Assembly: GCF_014196805.1 (NCBI RefSeq)
Contig: NZ_JACIEI010000012.1
Coordinates: forward strand, 32,198 to 96,197
Reading direction: 5' to 3'
Source of the DNA: Sulfitobacter undariae
GTDB lineage: Bacteria; Pseudomonadota; Alphaproteobacteria; Rhodobacterales; Rhodobacteraceae
DNA: 64,000 bases
This document shows, piece after piece, positions 16,985 to 24,777 of the stretch (position 1 is the first letter of the stretch; each line of letters begins with the position of its first letter). The notes under the pieces were generated by a model, which was not told where the DNA came from, made no database searches, and worked only from the letters and a program-made list of their open reading frames with translations. Both the position numbers and the translations under genes were made by a program.

Positions 16985-18190
16985 ATGGACTGGCACCAAA
17001 TATTCGCAACACGTAATGACCGCATGAAAGCCAGCGAAATTCGCGAGCTTCTCAAGTTGCTGGACCAGCCTGATATTATCTCCTTCGCGGGAGGTATACC
17101 TGACCCCAATCTTTTTCCCGCCGAGGCGTTCAAAGAGGCGTTCTCAGATGCGCTTGGGCCTGAGACACAGGCAACCGCGCTGCAATACTCCGTATCAGAA
17201 GGCTATGCGCCGCTGCGCGACTGGATCGTTGGCGAAATGGCGCGTCTGGGCATTCCCTGTAGCCGCGACAACATCCTGATTACCTCTGGCTCGCAGCAAG
17301 CGTTGGATTATCTCGGCAAGCTGTTGCTCAGCCCCGGTGATACGGCGCTGGTGGGGTGGCCAACATATCTGGGCGCATTGGGCGCGTTCAACGCTTATGA
17401 ACCCCGCTATGATCGTTTGGACCCCGAAACAAACCGTAGCGCCGAGGATTACGCCGAAGCGGCAGGCGAGGGCCGTGTAAAGTTTGCCTATATGTCTGTT
17501 GATTTCGCAAACCCTACAGGCCGCACGCTGGATGCTGCCATGCGGGAACGGGTTATTGATCTGGCTGACGCGCTGGACATTGCTGTGATCGAAGACGCGG
17601 CCTATCAATCGCTGCGTTATGAAGGTGAGGCGTTGTCGCCTGTTCTGGCGCGTGAGATCGAGCGCAAAGGCGATATCAACGCGTGTCGCACGCTCTATTG
17701 CGGTAGTTTCTCTAAAACGCTGGCCCCCGGTTTGCGGGTGGGCTGGGTCTGTGGCGCGCAAGATGTGATCAACCAGATGGTTCTGCTCAAGCAAGCAGCG
17801 GATTTGCACAGCTCAACGATCAACCAAATGGCGATTGCCACAGTGGCCACAGCGCAATTTGACAGCCATGTCTCCAAGATCAAAGCAGCCTATCTTGAGC
17901 GGCGCGATTGGATGTTACAGGCGCTAGAGACGCATATGCCCGCTGGTGTGACATGGACACGCCCTGAAGGCGGGATGTTTGTCTGGCTGGAACTGCCGAA
18001 AGGCATTGATTGCGCTGCGTTGTTGGCACAATCGCTGAAAACCGAACGGGTCGCGTTTGTGCCTGGTCATGCGTTTTTTGCAGATGGCTCTGGAACCAAC
18101 ACAATGCGGTTGAGTTTCAGCAATGCAAATGAGGACGGCATTGAAGAGGGCATCAAACGCTTGGGTCGGCTGATTTCAGCTGCCTTTTGA
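16985..18190 (+). CDS. PLP-dependent aminotransferase, class I/II (LysN/2-aminoadipate-like)
   Basis: This 401-residue fold-type I aminotransferase is related to 2-aminoadipate/LysN and MocR-type transaminases. It opens with the family region ISFAGGIPDPNLFPAEAF at about 32-49. ITSGSQQALDYLGKLLL is the cofactor-phosphate loop, FANPTGRTLDAAMRERV carries the Asn that contacts the pyridine ring, and CGSFSKTLAPGLRVGWV holds the Schiff-base lysine at about 242. PEGGMFVWLELP is the substrate-side Arg region of the small domain. GGGAGG before ATG 16985 supports the start. There is no N-terminal DNA-binding domain, so it is an enzyme, not a GntR/MocR regulator. The amino donor is unknown. Confidence 0.9.
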   Translation: MDWHQIFATRNDRMKASEIRELLKLLDQPDIISFAGGIPDPNLFPAEAFKEAFSDALGPETQATALQYSVSEGYAPLRDWIVGEMARLGIPCSRDNILITSGSQQALDYLGKLLLSPGDTALVGWPTYLGALGAFNAYEPRYDRLDPETNRSAEDYAEAAGEGRVKFAYMSVDFANPTGRTLDAAMRERVIDLADALDIAVIEDAAYQSLRYEGEALSPVLAREIERKGDINACRTLYCGSFSKTLAPGLRVGWVCGAQDVINQMVLLKQAADLHSSTINQMAIATVATAQFDSHVSKIKAAYLERRDWMLQALETHMPAGVTWTRPEGGMFVWLELPKGIDCAALLAQSLKTERVAFVPGHAFFADGSGTNTMRLSFSNANEDGIEEGIKRLGRLISAAF

Positions 18191-18237
18191 GGGTGTTGGT
18201 GATTGATTAGGCGCATCGGGATGCATAGGTTGGCCAA

Positions 18238-18885
18238 ATGAAGATATTCCCCGCCTTGTCCCTGATGTTGTTTGCTGCGCCTTTGCAGGCGCATCCGCAT
18301 ATCTTTATCAATACGGGGCTAAGCATTCTTGTCGATGAACAGAACCGCCTGACCCATGTGAAAGTCACTTGGGAGTATGACGAACTGTATTCCTTGCTGG
18401 TGACCGAAGACATGGAGGTGGACAGCGACTATGATGGCATGTCCACCCCCGAGGATGTCGCGAAGCTGACCGGTTTTGATGCGCATTGGATTGACGGGTA
18501 TAACGGCGATCTGGTGGGGACGTTGGGCGATGCGGCATTAGAGCTTTCGGGCCCGACAGCACCCACCGCAGAGCTGGTGGATGGCAAGATCATCACAACC
18601 CATATGCGCAGCGTTATCGGCACGCCGCAGATCACGGAGCCAGTGATTTTCAAACCCTATGACGGCACTTATTATACCGCCTATGACGTAACACTGCCCG
18701 TCACCCTAGAAGGGGGGAGCGGCTGTGGTGTCACCGTTGATACTCCTGATCTGGATGCTGCACTGGCGATGACCAAGGCCGAGCTGTCACAAATGCCCGT
18801 TGATATGGATATGGAAGCGGCTGGTCTGGGCGATATTGGCGAACGTTTTGCAAGTGAGATTCAGGTTACATGCAGCGCGCTTTAG
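18238..18885 (+). CDS. DUF1007-family secreted protein
   Basis: This is a 215-residue periplasmic protein of the DUF1007 family, named from sequence and from its neighbour. A signal peptide is obvious (MKIFPALSLMLFAAPLQAHP, cut after QA). The mature protein starts HPHIFINTGLSILVDEQNRL, whose His-rich start may bind metal, followed by VTWEYDELYSLLV and KPYDGTYYTAYDVTLPV, which are typical of the family. DUF1007 proteins are nearly always encoded with a NicO/RcnA-type transporter. Here the two genes overlap by 16 bases. A role as metal-binding or chaperone subunit of the transporter is inferred; the biochemical function of the family is not established. Confidence 0.88.
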   Translation: MKIFPALSLMLFAAPLQAHPHIFINTGLSILVDEQNRLTHVKVTWEYDELYSLLVTEDMEVDSDYDGMSTPEDVAKLTGFDAHWIDGYNGDLVGTLGDAALELSGPTAPTAELVDGKIITTHMRSVIGTPQITEPVIFKPYDGTYYTAYDVTLPVTLEGGSGCGVTVDTPDLDAALAMTKAELSQMPVDMDMEAAGLGDIGERFASEIQVTCSAL

Positions 18886-19790
18886 CTTTTGCACTTCTCT
18901 TGGCCTCGGCTGTTTTGGTTTGGCTCTGGATGAGTGGCGGTGGCAGTCAGATCACCGCTTGGGCGGCGGGCGAACAACGCGAGTTTCAAAACGGTATTGC
19001 GCGCACTCTACGCGCTCTGCGCCGGGGCGATTCAGGCGCTTATGCATTGCTGCTGGGCAGTTGCTTTGCTTACGGGTTCTTTCACGCAATTGGGCCCGGT
19101 CATGGCAAGCTGCTGGTTGGCGGCTATGGTGTCGCGCGTAAGGTGCCGATGCTACGCCTGTCGCTGATTGCGCTGATCTCAAGCTTGGGGCAGGCCGTGA
19201 TGGCGGTGGTGCTGGCGTATAGCGGTGTTTGGCTGCTGGGCCTCACCCGCGAACGGATGGTAGATACGGCTGAAAGCTGGCTGGCGCCCCTGAGCTATGG
19301 GTTGATCGTGTTAATTGGTCTGTGGTTGGTCACACGCGGCCTGCGGCATTTGACCCAAGCACAAGCAGCCCCGCTGGGAGGGGACCACGATCATGACCAC
19401 GCACATCACGGCGATGAGGAAGTATGTGGCAGTTGCGGTCATAAACACGGCCCGTCGCTGGCGGAAACGGAACAAGTGTCGGGGTTGCGCGATGCACTGA
19501 TCCTGATTGGCGGCATTGCGATCCGCCCCTGTACGGGCGCGCTGTTTGTGCTGTTGATCACGTGGCAGATGGGCATCCCCATGGCGGGAATTGCAGGGGC
19601 GTTTGTTATGGCGCTGGGCACGGCTTCGGTCACGATTGCGGTCGGCATTGCTGCCTCGGGTTTTCGGGGTGGGTTGATGCGGTTTGTGGCACAGGCGGGG
19701 GCGCTGGTGTGGATGATGCCTGTGATAGAAATCGCAGCGGGGCTGGTTGTGGTCGCGCTGTCGCTGACCTTGCTGTTGCGGGCGCTGTGA
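18870..19790 (+). CDS. NicO-family nickel/cobalt (or zinc) transporter, RcnA-like
   Basis: This 306-residue integral membrane protein is of the NicO/RcnA family, which moves Ni2+ or Co2+ across the inner membrane. Several hydrophobic helices are visible (LAFALLLASAVLVWLWMSGG at the start; SLIALISSLGQAVMAVVLAY). The conserved GPGHGKLLVGGYGV motif (near residue 77) and GGIAIRPCTGALFVLLITW (near 212) are family hallmarks. A cytoplasmic His/Cys-rich loop at about 171-193 (DHDHDHAHHGDEEVCGSCGHKHG in register) should bind metal. It overlaps the DUF1007 gene by 16 bases, so the two are translationally coupled. Direction and metal cannot be assigned by eye. Confidence 0.9.
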   Translation: MQRALAFALLLASAVLVWLWMSGGGSQITAWAAGEQREFQNGIARTLRALRRGDSGAYALLLGSCFAYGFFHAIGPGHGKLLVGGYGVARKVPMLRLSLIALISSLGQAVMAVVLAYSGVWLLGLTRERMVDTAESWLAPLSYGLIVLIGLWLVTRGLRHLTQAQAAPLGGDHDHDHAHHGDEEVCGSCGHKHGPSLAETEQVSGLRDALILIGGIAIRPCTGALFVLLITWQMGIPMAGIAGAFVMALGTASVTIAVGIAASGFRGGLMRFVAQAGALVWMMPVIEIAAGLVVVALSLTLLLRAL

Positions 19791-19905
19791 TCGCAAATCC
19801 GATTGACCTGCACGGCAGGGCAGAGGATGGTCAGGGTAAATCGCAGCACAAAAGGTTCGGGATGACAATGGATTGCTGTTTTAATCACGCGGTAGAGGTG
19901 CTGGC

Positions 19906-20559
19906 ATGAGTGTACGGGTTGTCTTTGATCTGGATGGTACACTGATTGATGCCGCGCCTGATATTCACGGCGTTGCTAATAGCCAGCTTGCGCCGCATGG
20001 CGCGCAGATTACGCTGGAACAAACACGTGATTTAATCGGCAACGGGGTATCTGTGCTGATCACACGCATGCTTGCTGCGGTGAACTTGCCCGATACGTTA
20101 CACGCACAAATGTTACCCGCGTTCAAAGAGGCATACCTCACGGCGGTTCACAAAACCCACCCTTATGATGGGGTGCGCGATACGTTGGACGCTTTGAAAG
20201 AGGCGGGGTATCTGTTGGGTGTCTGCACCAACAAGCCGATAGCGCCGACAATGGCGGTGCTGGATCACCTTGGGCTGACGCATTATTTTGATACGATCTG
20301 GGGCGGTGACACGTTGCCTGTGCACAAGCCCGATCCCGCGCCGTTGCATGCAGCCTTTGATGCGCTTGGTGATGGCCCGTGCATTTTTGTCGGCGATAGC
20401 GAGGTCGACGCAGAAACGGCCCAACGGGCGGGCGTGGCGTTTCTACTTTATACCGAAGGGTATCGGAACATTGATGTTAGCCAAATTCCGCATACCGCCG
20501 CGTTCAATGATTTCGCGCAGCTACCTGCCTTGGTCAAGAAATATGCTGGATTGCGGTAA
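19906..20559 (+). CDS. gph: Phosphoglycolate phosphatase (HAD superfamily)
   Basis: Gph dephosphorylates 2-phosphoglycolate, formed by oxygenation in RuBisCO organisms or during DNA repair. The 217-residue HAD phosphatase has motif I VFDLDGTLIDAAPDI at about 5-19, motif II in GVCTNKP at about 105-111, the motif III lysine in VHKPDPAPLHAAF and motif IV IFVGDSEVDAETA at about 163-175. The helical cap lies between residues 18 and 90. GAGG precedes ATG 19906. The gene's 3' end overlaps a convergent gene by 26 bases. It is probably transcribed on its own after the NicO gene. Other HAD phosphatase substrates remain possible. Confidence 0.9.
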   Translation: MSVRVVFDLDGTLIDAAPDIHGVANSQLAPHGAQITLEQTRDLIGNGVSVLITRMLAAVNLPDTLHAQMLPAFKEAYLTAVHKTHPYDGVRDTLDALKEAGYLLGVCTNKPIAPTMAVLDHLGLTHYFDTIWGGDTLPVHKPDPAPLHAAFDALGDGPCIFVGDSEVDAETAQRAGVAFLLYTEGYRNIDVSQIPHTAAFNDFAQLPALVKKYAGLR

Positions 20560-20845
20560 AGCCTTCGAACACAGGCGTGCCTTCATGTAGCTTGGCCGTC
20601 TGTTTCGCGCCTTTGTGCGAGTTGCGGAAAGCATCGCTTGTGGTCCAACTGCGAAAGGCGTCTTCCGAGGCCCACTCGGTATGGGACGCATAGACAATCT
20701 TGCCATCCACCTCTGGGCCTTTGAGCATGTGAAACGCGACAAAGCCGTCCATGTTTTTCAGGTTGCTTTCGCGGTTCAGCCAGAGATCTTCAAACGCCTG
20801 TGCATTCTGGGTTGTGACGGTAAAGCGGTTCATTGCCAGATACAT
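20534..20845 (-). CDS. Antibiotic-biosynthesis-monooxygenase-fold protein, IsdG/HmuQ-like
   Basis: This 103-residue ferredoxin-like (ABM-fold) protein resembles heme-degrading monooxygenases. Supporting features are NRFTVTTQNAQAFEDLWLNR and DGFVAFHMLKGPE with the spacing of IsdG-type proteins. YASHTEWASEDAFRSWTTSD resembles the W-x-S-x-x-x-F-x-x-W pattern of the family, and HKGAKQTAKLHEGTPVFEGF contains conserved Glu-Gly-x-x-x-Phe. It sits directly downstream of an Fe3+-binding protein gene, which fits an iron or heme acquisition role. Heme degradation itself is inferred. A second in-frame ATG at 20833 is an alternative start. Its end overlaps gph on the other strand. Confidence 0.78.
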   Translation of the reverse strand: MYLAMNRFTVTTQNAQAFEDLWLNRESNLKNMDGFVAFHMLKGPEVDGKIVYASHTEWASEDAFRSWTTSDAFRNSHKGAKQTAKLHEGTPVFEGFTAIQHIS

Positions 20846-20886
20846 GGGAGTTCTTTCTAGGATGGGACGTGTTTGTAAGAGGGATA

Positions 20887-20916
20887 CCCCGCCACCAGAT
20901 ATTCAAGGCGGCGGGG
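20887..20916 (-). terminator. Hairpin terminator of the iron-binding protein gene
   Basis: Read leftward the RNA has CCCCGCCGCC pairing with GGTGGCGGGG around a 10-base loop, one G-U pair included, so the stem is perfect only on this strand. It begins about 10 bases after the stop at 20926. No long U-run follows. It may reduce read-through into the monooxygenase gene. Confidence 0.65.
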
Positions 20917-20925
20917 TAAAGGGGA

Positions 20926-21951
20926 TTACTTCCAGCCGACAGCGTTCAGGATTTTTTGTGCTGTCGGGATGTTTTCTGCAACTGCGGACAGATCAACTTT
21001 ATCTGCTTTGAATTCGCCCAGCTTTGCAACGCTTTCGCTCAGCTCTGCGCTTTCTACGGTGGGGAATTCATCGTTGCCCGCTGAGAAATACTGCTGTGCT
21101 TGGTCGGAAGACAGGTACTCAAGGAAGGCAATCGCGTTCTCGCGGTTCGGCGCATTTGCAGCCACACCAGCACCGGACAGGTTCATATGTGCACCTTCTG
21201 CATCTTGCGCAGGGAACAACCAACCGATCTGATCAAGGCTTTCTGTGACGCCAGACACGTCAATGCGCATGGCGCGAGCAAAGTAATACGTGTTGGCAAT
21301 TGCAATATCACATTCGCCGGATACAACGCCGCGAATTTGGTCCGTGTCGCCACCTTGTGGATCACGGGCAAAGTTATCAACAACGCCTTGTGCCCAAGCG
21401 GTTGCAGCTTCTTCGCCGTGGTTCTCAATGACCGAAGCAACCAGCGTTTGTGTATAAGCGTTGGAGGACGAGCGGTGGCAAACCATGCCTTTGTACTTTG
21501 GATCTGCAAGCGACATGTAGTCCATTGGCGGTTCTGTCACGTCCTTCTTGTCGTAAAAGAAGATACGCGCGCGCTGGGAGAAACCAAACCACTGGTTGTC
21601 GCTGTCTTGCAGGTTTGCAGGAATACGAGTTTCCAGAACATCGCTGTCGATGCTTTGAAGGACGCCTGCGGCTTTGGCGCGTGCAAGGCGGGATGTATCA
21701 ACGGTGATCAATACGTCAGCAGGAGAGTTCGCGCCTTCGGCTTGCATCCGTGCGATCAATTCGTCGCCTTTGCCTTCAATGCGGTTCACCTTGATGCCTG
21801 TGGCTTCGGTGAAGTCGGAATAGAGGCGTTCATCTGTGTCATAGTGACGTGAGGAGTATAGGTTCACCTCGCCGTCAGCGGAGGCCATGCTTGTGCCTGC
21901 GACAACTGCAACGGCGGCAATAACGAATGGTGAAAGTGACATGCGAGACAT
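20926..21951 (-). CDS. Fe3+ ABC transporter substrate-binding protein (FutA/FbpA-like)
   Basis: This is a periplasmic ferric-iron-binding protein, 341 residues. The signal peptide (SPFVIAAVAVVAGTSMASA) is followed by the family start GEVNLYSSRHYDTDERLYSD. The tyrosines of YSSRHY and of ANTYYFARAM at about 225-234 are expected iron ligands. GKGDELIARMQAEGANSPADV and TVDTSRLARAKAAGVLQSI are also FutA-typical. AAGGA precedes the ATG. No permease or ATPase gene is next to it in this window, so it either works with a distant FbpBC pair or is an orphan component. A heme-monooxygenase-like gene lies downstream. Iron-dependent control is likely, but I could not read a clear Fur, Irr or RirA box upstream. 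Confidence 0.92.
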   Translation of the reverse strand: MSRMSLSPFVIAAVAVVAGTSMASADGEVNLYSSRHYDTDERLYSDFTEATGIKVNRIEGKGDELIARMQAEGANSPADVLITVDTSRLARAKAAGVLQSIDSDVLETRIPANLQDSDNQWFGFSQRARIFFYDKKDVTEPPMDYMSLADPKYKGMVCHRSSSNAYTQTLVASVIENHGEEAATAWAQGVVDNFARDPQGGDTDQIRGVVSGECDIAIANTYYFARAMRIDVSGVTESLDQIGWLFPAQDAEGAHMNLSGAGVAANAPNRENAIAFLEYLSSDQAQQYFSAGNDEFPTVESAELSESVAKLGEFKADKVDLSAVAENIPTAQKILNAVGWK

Positions 21952-22169
21952 AACGAATCCTTCAGATACTAATTCTTGAGTGTTTTACTCGGCCAACTGA
22001 ATACCTGCTTTTTGGCAAAAAGCAATAATCTTTACTGTTTTAGTAGGAGAGGCGTGTGGTTGCCACACGATGCGCCGTTCGGACATGGCACGGGTATAGT
22101 GAGGTGGTTGTTCCGATGTGCGGTTTTGCGTGATATGTCTTCGTAGATACCCATAAAAGGCCGCAACGC

Positions 22170-22985
22170 ATGACGCAAACCACCAAACCCGCACGTAAAG
22201 GTATTCAGTCACTTGTGACTGGTTTCGAGGTGATTGATTTTCTGGTCCGTGCGGGCCGCCCTGTGCCGCTGCGTGAAATTGCCACAGGGACGGGCCTGTC
22301 CCCCAGCAAGCTGCAATTTTATCTGGTCAGTCTGGTTGAGGTGCGCGTGGTTCACCAAGACCCGGCAACTGGGTTCTACGGGTTGGGGTCCTATACGCTG
22401 CAACTGGGCATCGCAGGGCTGCAGCAATTTGATATTTTTGAAGCCACACGCACCCATTTGGATGCTTTTGCCGCGCGTCACGGACATAGTATGTTCTTGG
22501 GGGTGTGGGGCAATGAGGGGCCAACGGTAATTTATCGCGCCCGTGGTCAACAAGGTGGCAGCCTTATGGAGTTACGACTGGGCGCGGTTTTGCCTGTCTT
22601 GCGTTCGGCCTTGGGGCAGTTATTTCTGGCGCATTTGCCAGAGCGGATTACAAAGGATCATATCATCCAAGAACTGAAAGCGGGGGTCAACATGCCGCGT
22701 TTGGATGACGTGCCGCAGAGTGATGCGGAAATAGCAGCGCGCAATGCGGCCATTCTGGAGCAAGGGATCAGCCGCTGCCGTGGCGGGATGTTGTCCGACC
22801 ACACCAGCCTGTCGGCCCCTGTGTTTGATTATCGCGGCAAGATCGTTGCAGGGGTGACGCTGATGGCGCCGCTATCGGCAGTGGATGATGACCCTGACAG
22901 CGCGATGGCCAGTGACCTGCGCGATACTGCGCAGGCGATCTCCCGCGAGGCGGGTCAGAACAGCATTCATTACCTCGACATTTGA
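22170..22985 (+). CDS. IclR-family transcriptional regulator
   Basis: This is a 271-residue IclR-type repressor or activator. The helix-turn-helix lies in PLREIATGTGLSPSKLQFYL at about 33-52. The effector domain continues with YGLGSYTLQLGIAGLQQF, RLGAVLPVLRSALGQLFLAH and LSAPVFDYRGKIVAGVTLMA. The last segment is the conserved ligand-pocket region of the family. It is divergent from the iron-binding protein gene (about 220 bases between the starts) and convergent with the DUF1045 gene, from which it is separated by only 8 bases. Which gene it controls is not evident; regulators of this family most often act on a divergent or adjacent catabolic gene. It is distinct from the IclR gene at 5.4 kb. 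Confidence 0.88.
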   Translation: MTQTTKPARKGIQSLVTGFEVIDFLVRAGRPVPLREIATGTGLSPSKLQFYLVSLVEVRVVHQDPATGFYGLGSYTLQLGIAGLQQFDIFEATRTHLDAFAARHGHSMFLGVWGNEGPTVIYRARGQQGGSLMELRLGAVLPVLRSALGQLFLAHLPERITKDHIIQELKAGVNMPRLDDVPQSDAEIAARNAAILEQGISRCRGGMLSDHTSLSAPVFDYRGKIVAGVTLMAPLSAVDDDPDSAMASDLRDTAQAISREAGQNSIHYLDI

Positions 22986-22993
22986 GCCGCTGT

Positions 22994-23665
22994 TCAACCC
23001 TCCAACGCAAACCGCGTTATGGCGTGGAACATGCCCTCTGAATCTTCGCCTGCAAGAGTCAGGCTGTTGAGGGTGAAAGGTGTCGGCAAGACGGGGTTGA
23101 AATGCGCAGCAACGACAGGTGCTATTGCCTCGGCGTTATTCAGCGACCCCGTGAGAGTAATGTGGAAGTGAAAATCCTGCATGACATGGGGATAACCCCA
23201 TTGGATCAGGTTTTGCTCTTGCGACGCACTCAGCGGGCGGGCGCGGCGGCGGGCCAGTTCCTGATCGGACGCTGGCGCGCGAAACGGATCAAGGGTTTTC
23301 ACAACATGCGCGGCAAGCGCGTTTAATTCGTTGGTGTCGCCAAGGGGCGTTAGAGCAAGGAAGCGCCCGATACGTGAGAGGTGCAGACCGTCAAGCGTGA
23401 CCGCCGCAGTGCTCTTGGCGAGTGCACTAGTTGCGGCCTCTAGCGCGTCGCGGGTGGTGCCTTTAGCCAAGACCATCGGTGGCTTGATGGTTGCATGCAG
23501 CCCGTATTTGCGTGGCGTTTTAGTGAGGGCGGCAACGTCGATCCCGTCAATCTTCGGATGCGGTACGACTGCCCCTGCGGCCATATCCCACCCCAACCAA
23601 GCGGCACCGCGCTCTGCCAGATCAGCTTCGGGCGTGAAATAGAGGGCATAGCGTTGAAAGATCAT
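22994..23665 (-). CDS. DUF1045-family 2H-phosphoesterase-like protein
   Basis: This 223-residue protein is of the DUF1045 family, best known from phosphonate (phn) operons and related to 2H phosphoesterases. Two H-x-T/S motifs at the right spacing are HATIKPP at about residues 57-63 and HFHITLTG at about 168-175. The start MIFQRYALYFTPEADL is also typical. Its start overlaps the stop of the AhpD-like gene (ATGA arrangement), so the two are co-translated. No C-P lyase genes lie nearby, although phnA is at 3.6 kb. The substrate is unknown: a cyclic phosphodiester is the family-level expectation. Confidence 0.83.
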   Translation of the reverse strand: MIFQRYALYFTPEADLAERGAAWLGWDMAAGAVVPHPKIDGIDVAALTKTPRKYGLHATIKPPMVLAKGTTRDALEAATSALAKSTAAVTLDGLHLSRIGRFLALTPLGDTNELNALAAHVVKTLDPFRAPASDQELARRRARPLSASQEQNLIQWGYPHVMQDFHFHITLTGSLNNAEAIAPVVAAHFNPVLPTPFTLNSLTLAGEDSEGMFHAITRFALEG

Positions 23666-24000
23666 TTTGCCGAAAACTCATCATAAGCTTCCAGCGCCTT
23701 TGCGCCATAAGCAATTGACGGCCCGCCGCCCATATAACCCACCATTTCCAGCGCCTCGCAGAGCTCATCGCGGGTGGTGCCAAGACGAACCAGTGACTTC
23801 ACATGAAAGCCGATGCAGCTGTCACAACGGGTTGAGATACCGATGCCCAGAGCGATGAACTCTTTGGTTTTTTCGTCCAATGCGCCGAATTTCTTGGCCG
23901 CTTTGCCCATGGCGTTAAATCCCGCAAACATGTCTGGTGTTTGCTTTTGTAAGGTGCCGATGCGGCCCATCGTATCATCCAGAAATTCGGTCCAGTTCAT
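23662..24000 (-). CDS. Carboxymuconolactone decarboxylase (AhpD-like) family protein
   Basis: This 112-residue protein has the AhpD/CMD helical fold. The redox motif C-x-x-C with its following histidine reads RCDSCIGFHVKSLVRLGTTR at about 63-82. The preceding helix is LDEKTKEFIALGIGISTRCD. Such proteins are peroxidase-linked reductants or decarboxylases. AAAGGAGAGATC directly before ATG 24000 fixes the start, although the frame is open further upstream. It lies 10 bases after the amino acid permease gene and overlaps the DUF1045 gene, so it belongs to a minus-strand operon with ABC importer components. A role in handling the imported compound is possible but not shown. Confidence 0.87.
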   Translation of the reverse strand: MNWTEFLDDTMGRIGTLQKQTPDMFAGFNAMGKAAKKFGALDEKTKEFIALGIGISTRCDSCIGFHVKSLVRLGTTRDELCEALEMVGYMGGGPSIAYGAKALEAYDEFSAK

Positions 24001-24010
24001 GATCTCTCCT

Positions 24011-24769
24011 TTAGCGGCTTTCATCTGCGCCCATCTTACGCTCCAACCAGCGCACAAAGAAACTGATAACCAGCACCAGCACGAGGTATTCAAGGATGAG
24101 CAGGGTGTATATTTCCAGTGGGCGATATTCCGTCACCACCAGTTCATTTGCGCGGCGGGTGAGTTCCTGCATCCCGATGACCGAGGCAAAGGCGCTCATT
24201 TTCACAATATAGATAAACTGATTTGCGAGTGGCGGCAGGATGCGGCGGATCGCTTGGGGGAGGATCACATACCGCATGGTCTGGGTGTATGTCAGACCGA
24301 TGGTCTTGGCGGCCTCTGTCTGGCCGCGTGCGATACTTTGGATGCCCGAGCGGTAGATTTCTGCGGTAAAGGCGGAATCCGAGATCGCCAGTGTGATCAC
24401 AGCCCCCCAAAACGCATCAATGCTGAGGGATATGCCCATGGATTTCAGAACCACTGGCAAGCCATAGAACACCCAAAACAGCATGGGCAGCAGCGGAATG
24501 GCGCGGACAAATTCGACGTAGATGCGGCTGGGTAATCTGACCCAGCGGTTTGAGGACATGCCGGGCAGGGCGACCAACAGACCGATCAGCATCGACATGA
24601 CGGCTGCGAAAACTGACAGTAAAATCGTCGCGCCAAAGCCGTTCATCAAGAATTTGATGTGCGACATACCTTGGTGCGTTGTCGGGTCAATGACATACCA
24701 GCCCCAATTGCCCGAACCGCCACAACCTGCCAGAAATGCGATACTGGCGAGGGCGGCGATATTTTTCAT
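24011..24769 (-). CDS. Polar amino acid ABC transporter permease (HisM/GlnP family)
   Basis: This is a 252-residue permease for a polar amino acid importer. The HisM-type helices include ATILLSVFAAVMSMLIGLLV and YTLLILEYLVLVLVISFFVR. The EAA-like cytoplasmic loop is GQTEAAKTIGLTYTQTMRYV followed by LPQAIRRILPPLANQFI, where the EAA and LPQA motifs are classical. Unusually, the N-terminus KNIAALASIAFLAGCGGSGN looks like a lipoprotein signal with an LAGC lipobox. I start at ATG 24769; an in-frame TTG at 24781 would overlap the ATPase stop as TTGA. A single permease gene implies a homodimeric channel. Confidence 0.92.
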   Translation of the reverse strand: MKNIAALASIAFLAGCGGSGNWGWYVIDPTTHQGMSHIKFLMNGFGATILLSVFAAVMSMLIGLLVALPGMSSNRWVRLPSRIYVEFVRAIPLLPMLFWVFYGLPVVLKSMGISLSIDAFWGAVITLAISDSAFTAEIYRSGIQSIARGQTEAAKTIGLTYTQTMRYVILPQAIRRILPPLANQFIYIVKMSAFASVIGMQELTRRANELVVTEYRPLEIYTLLILEYLVLVLVISFFVRWLERKMGADESR

Positions 24770-24777
24770 GCGGGCGC

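Noticed and set aside
21952..22169. Possible Irr/Fur-type iron box before the Fe3+-binding protein gene
   Set aside because: A partial match (TACTAATTCTTGAGTG) is present but not close enough to any iron-box consensus I know.
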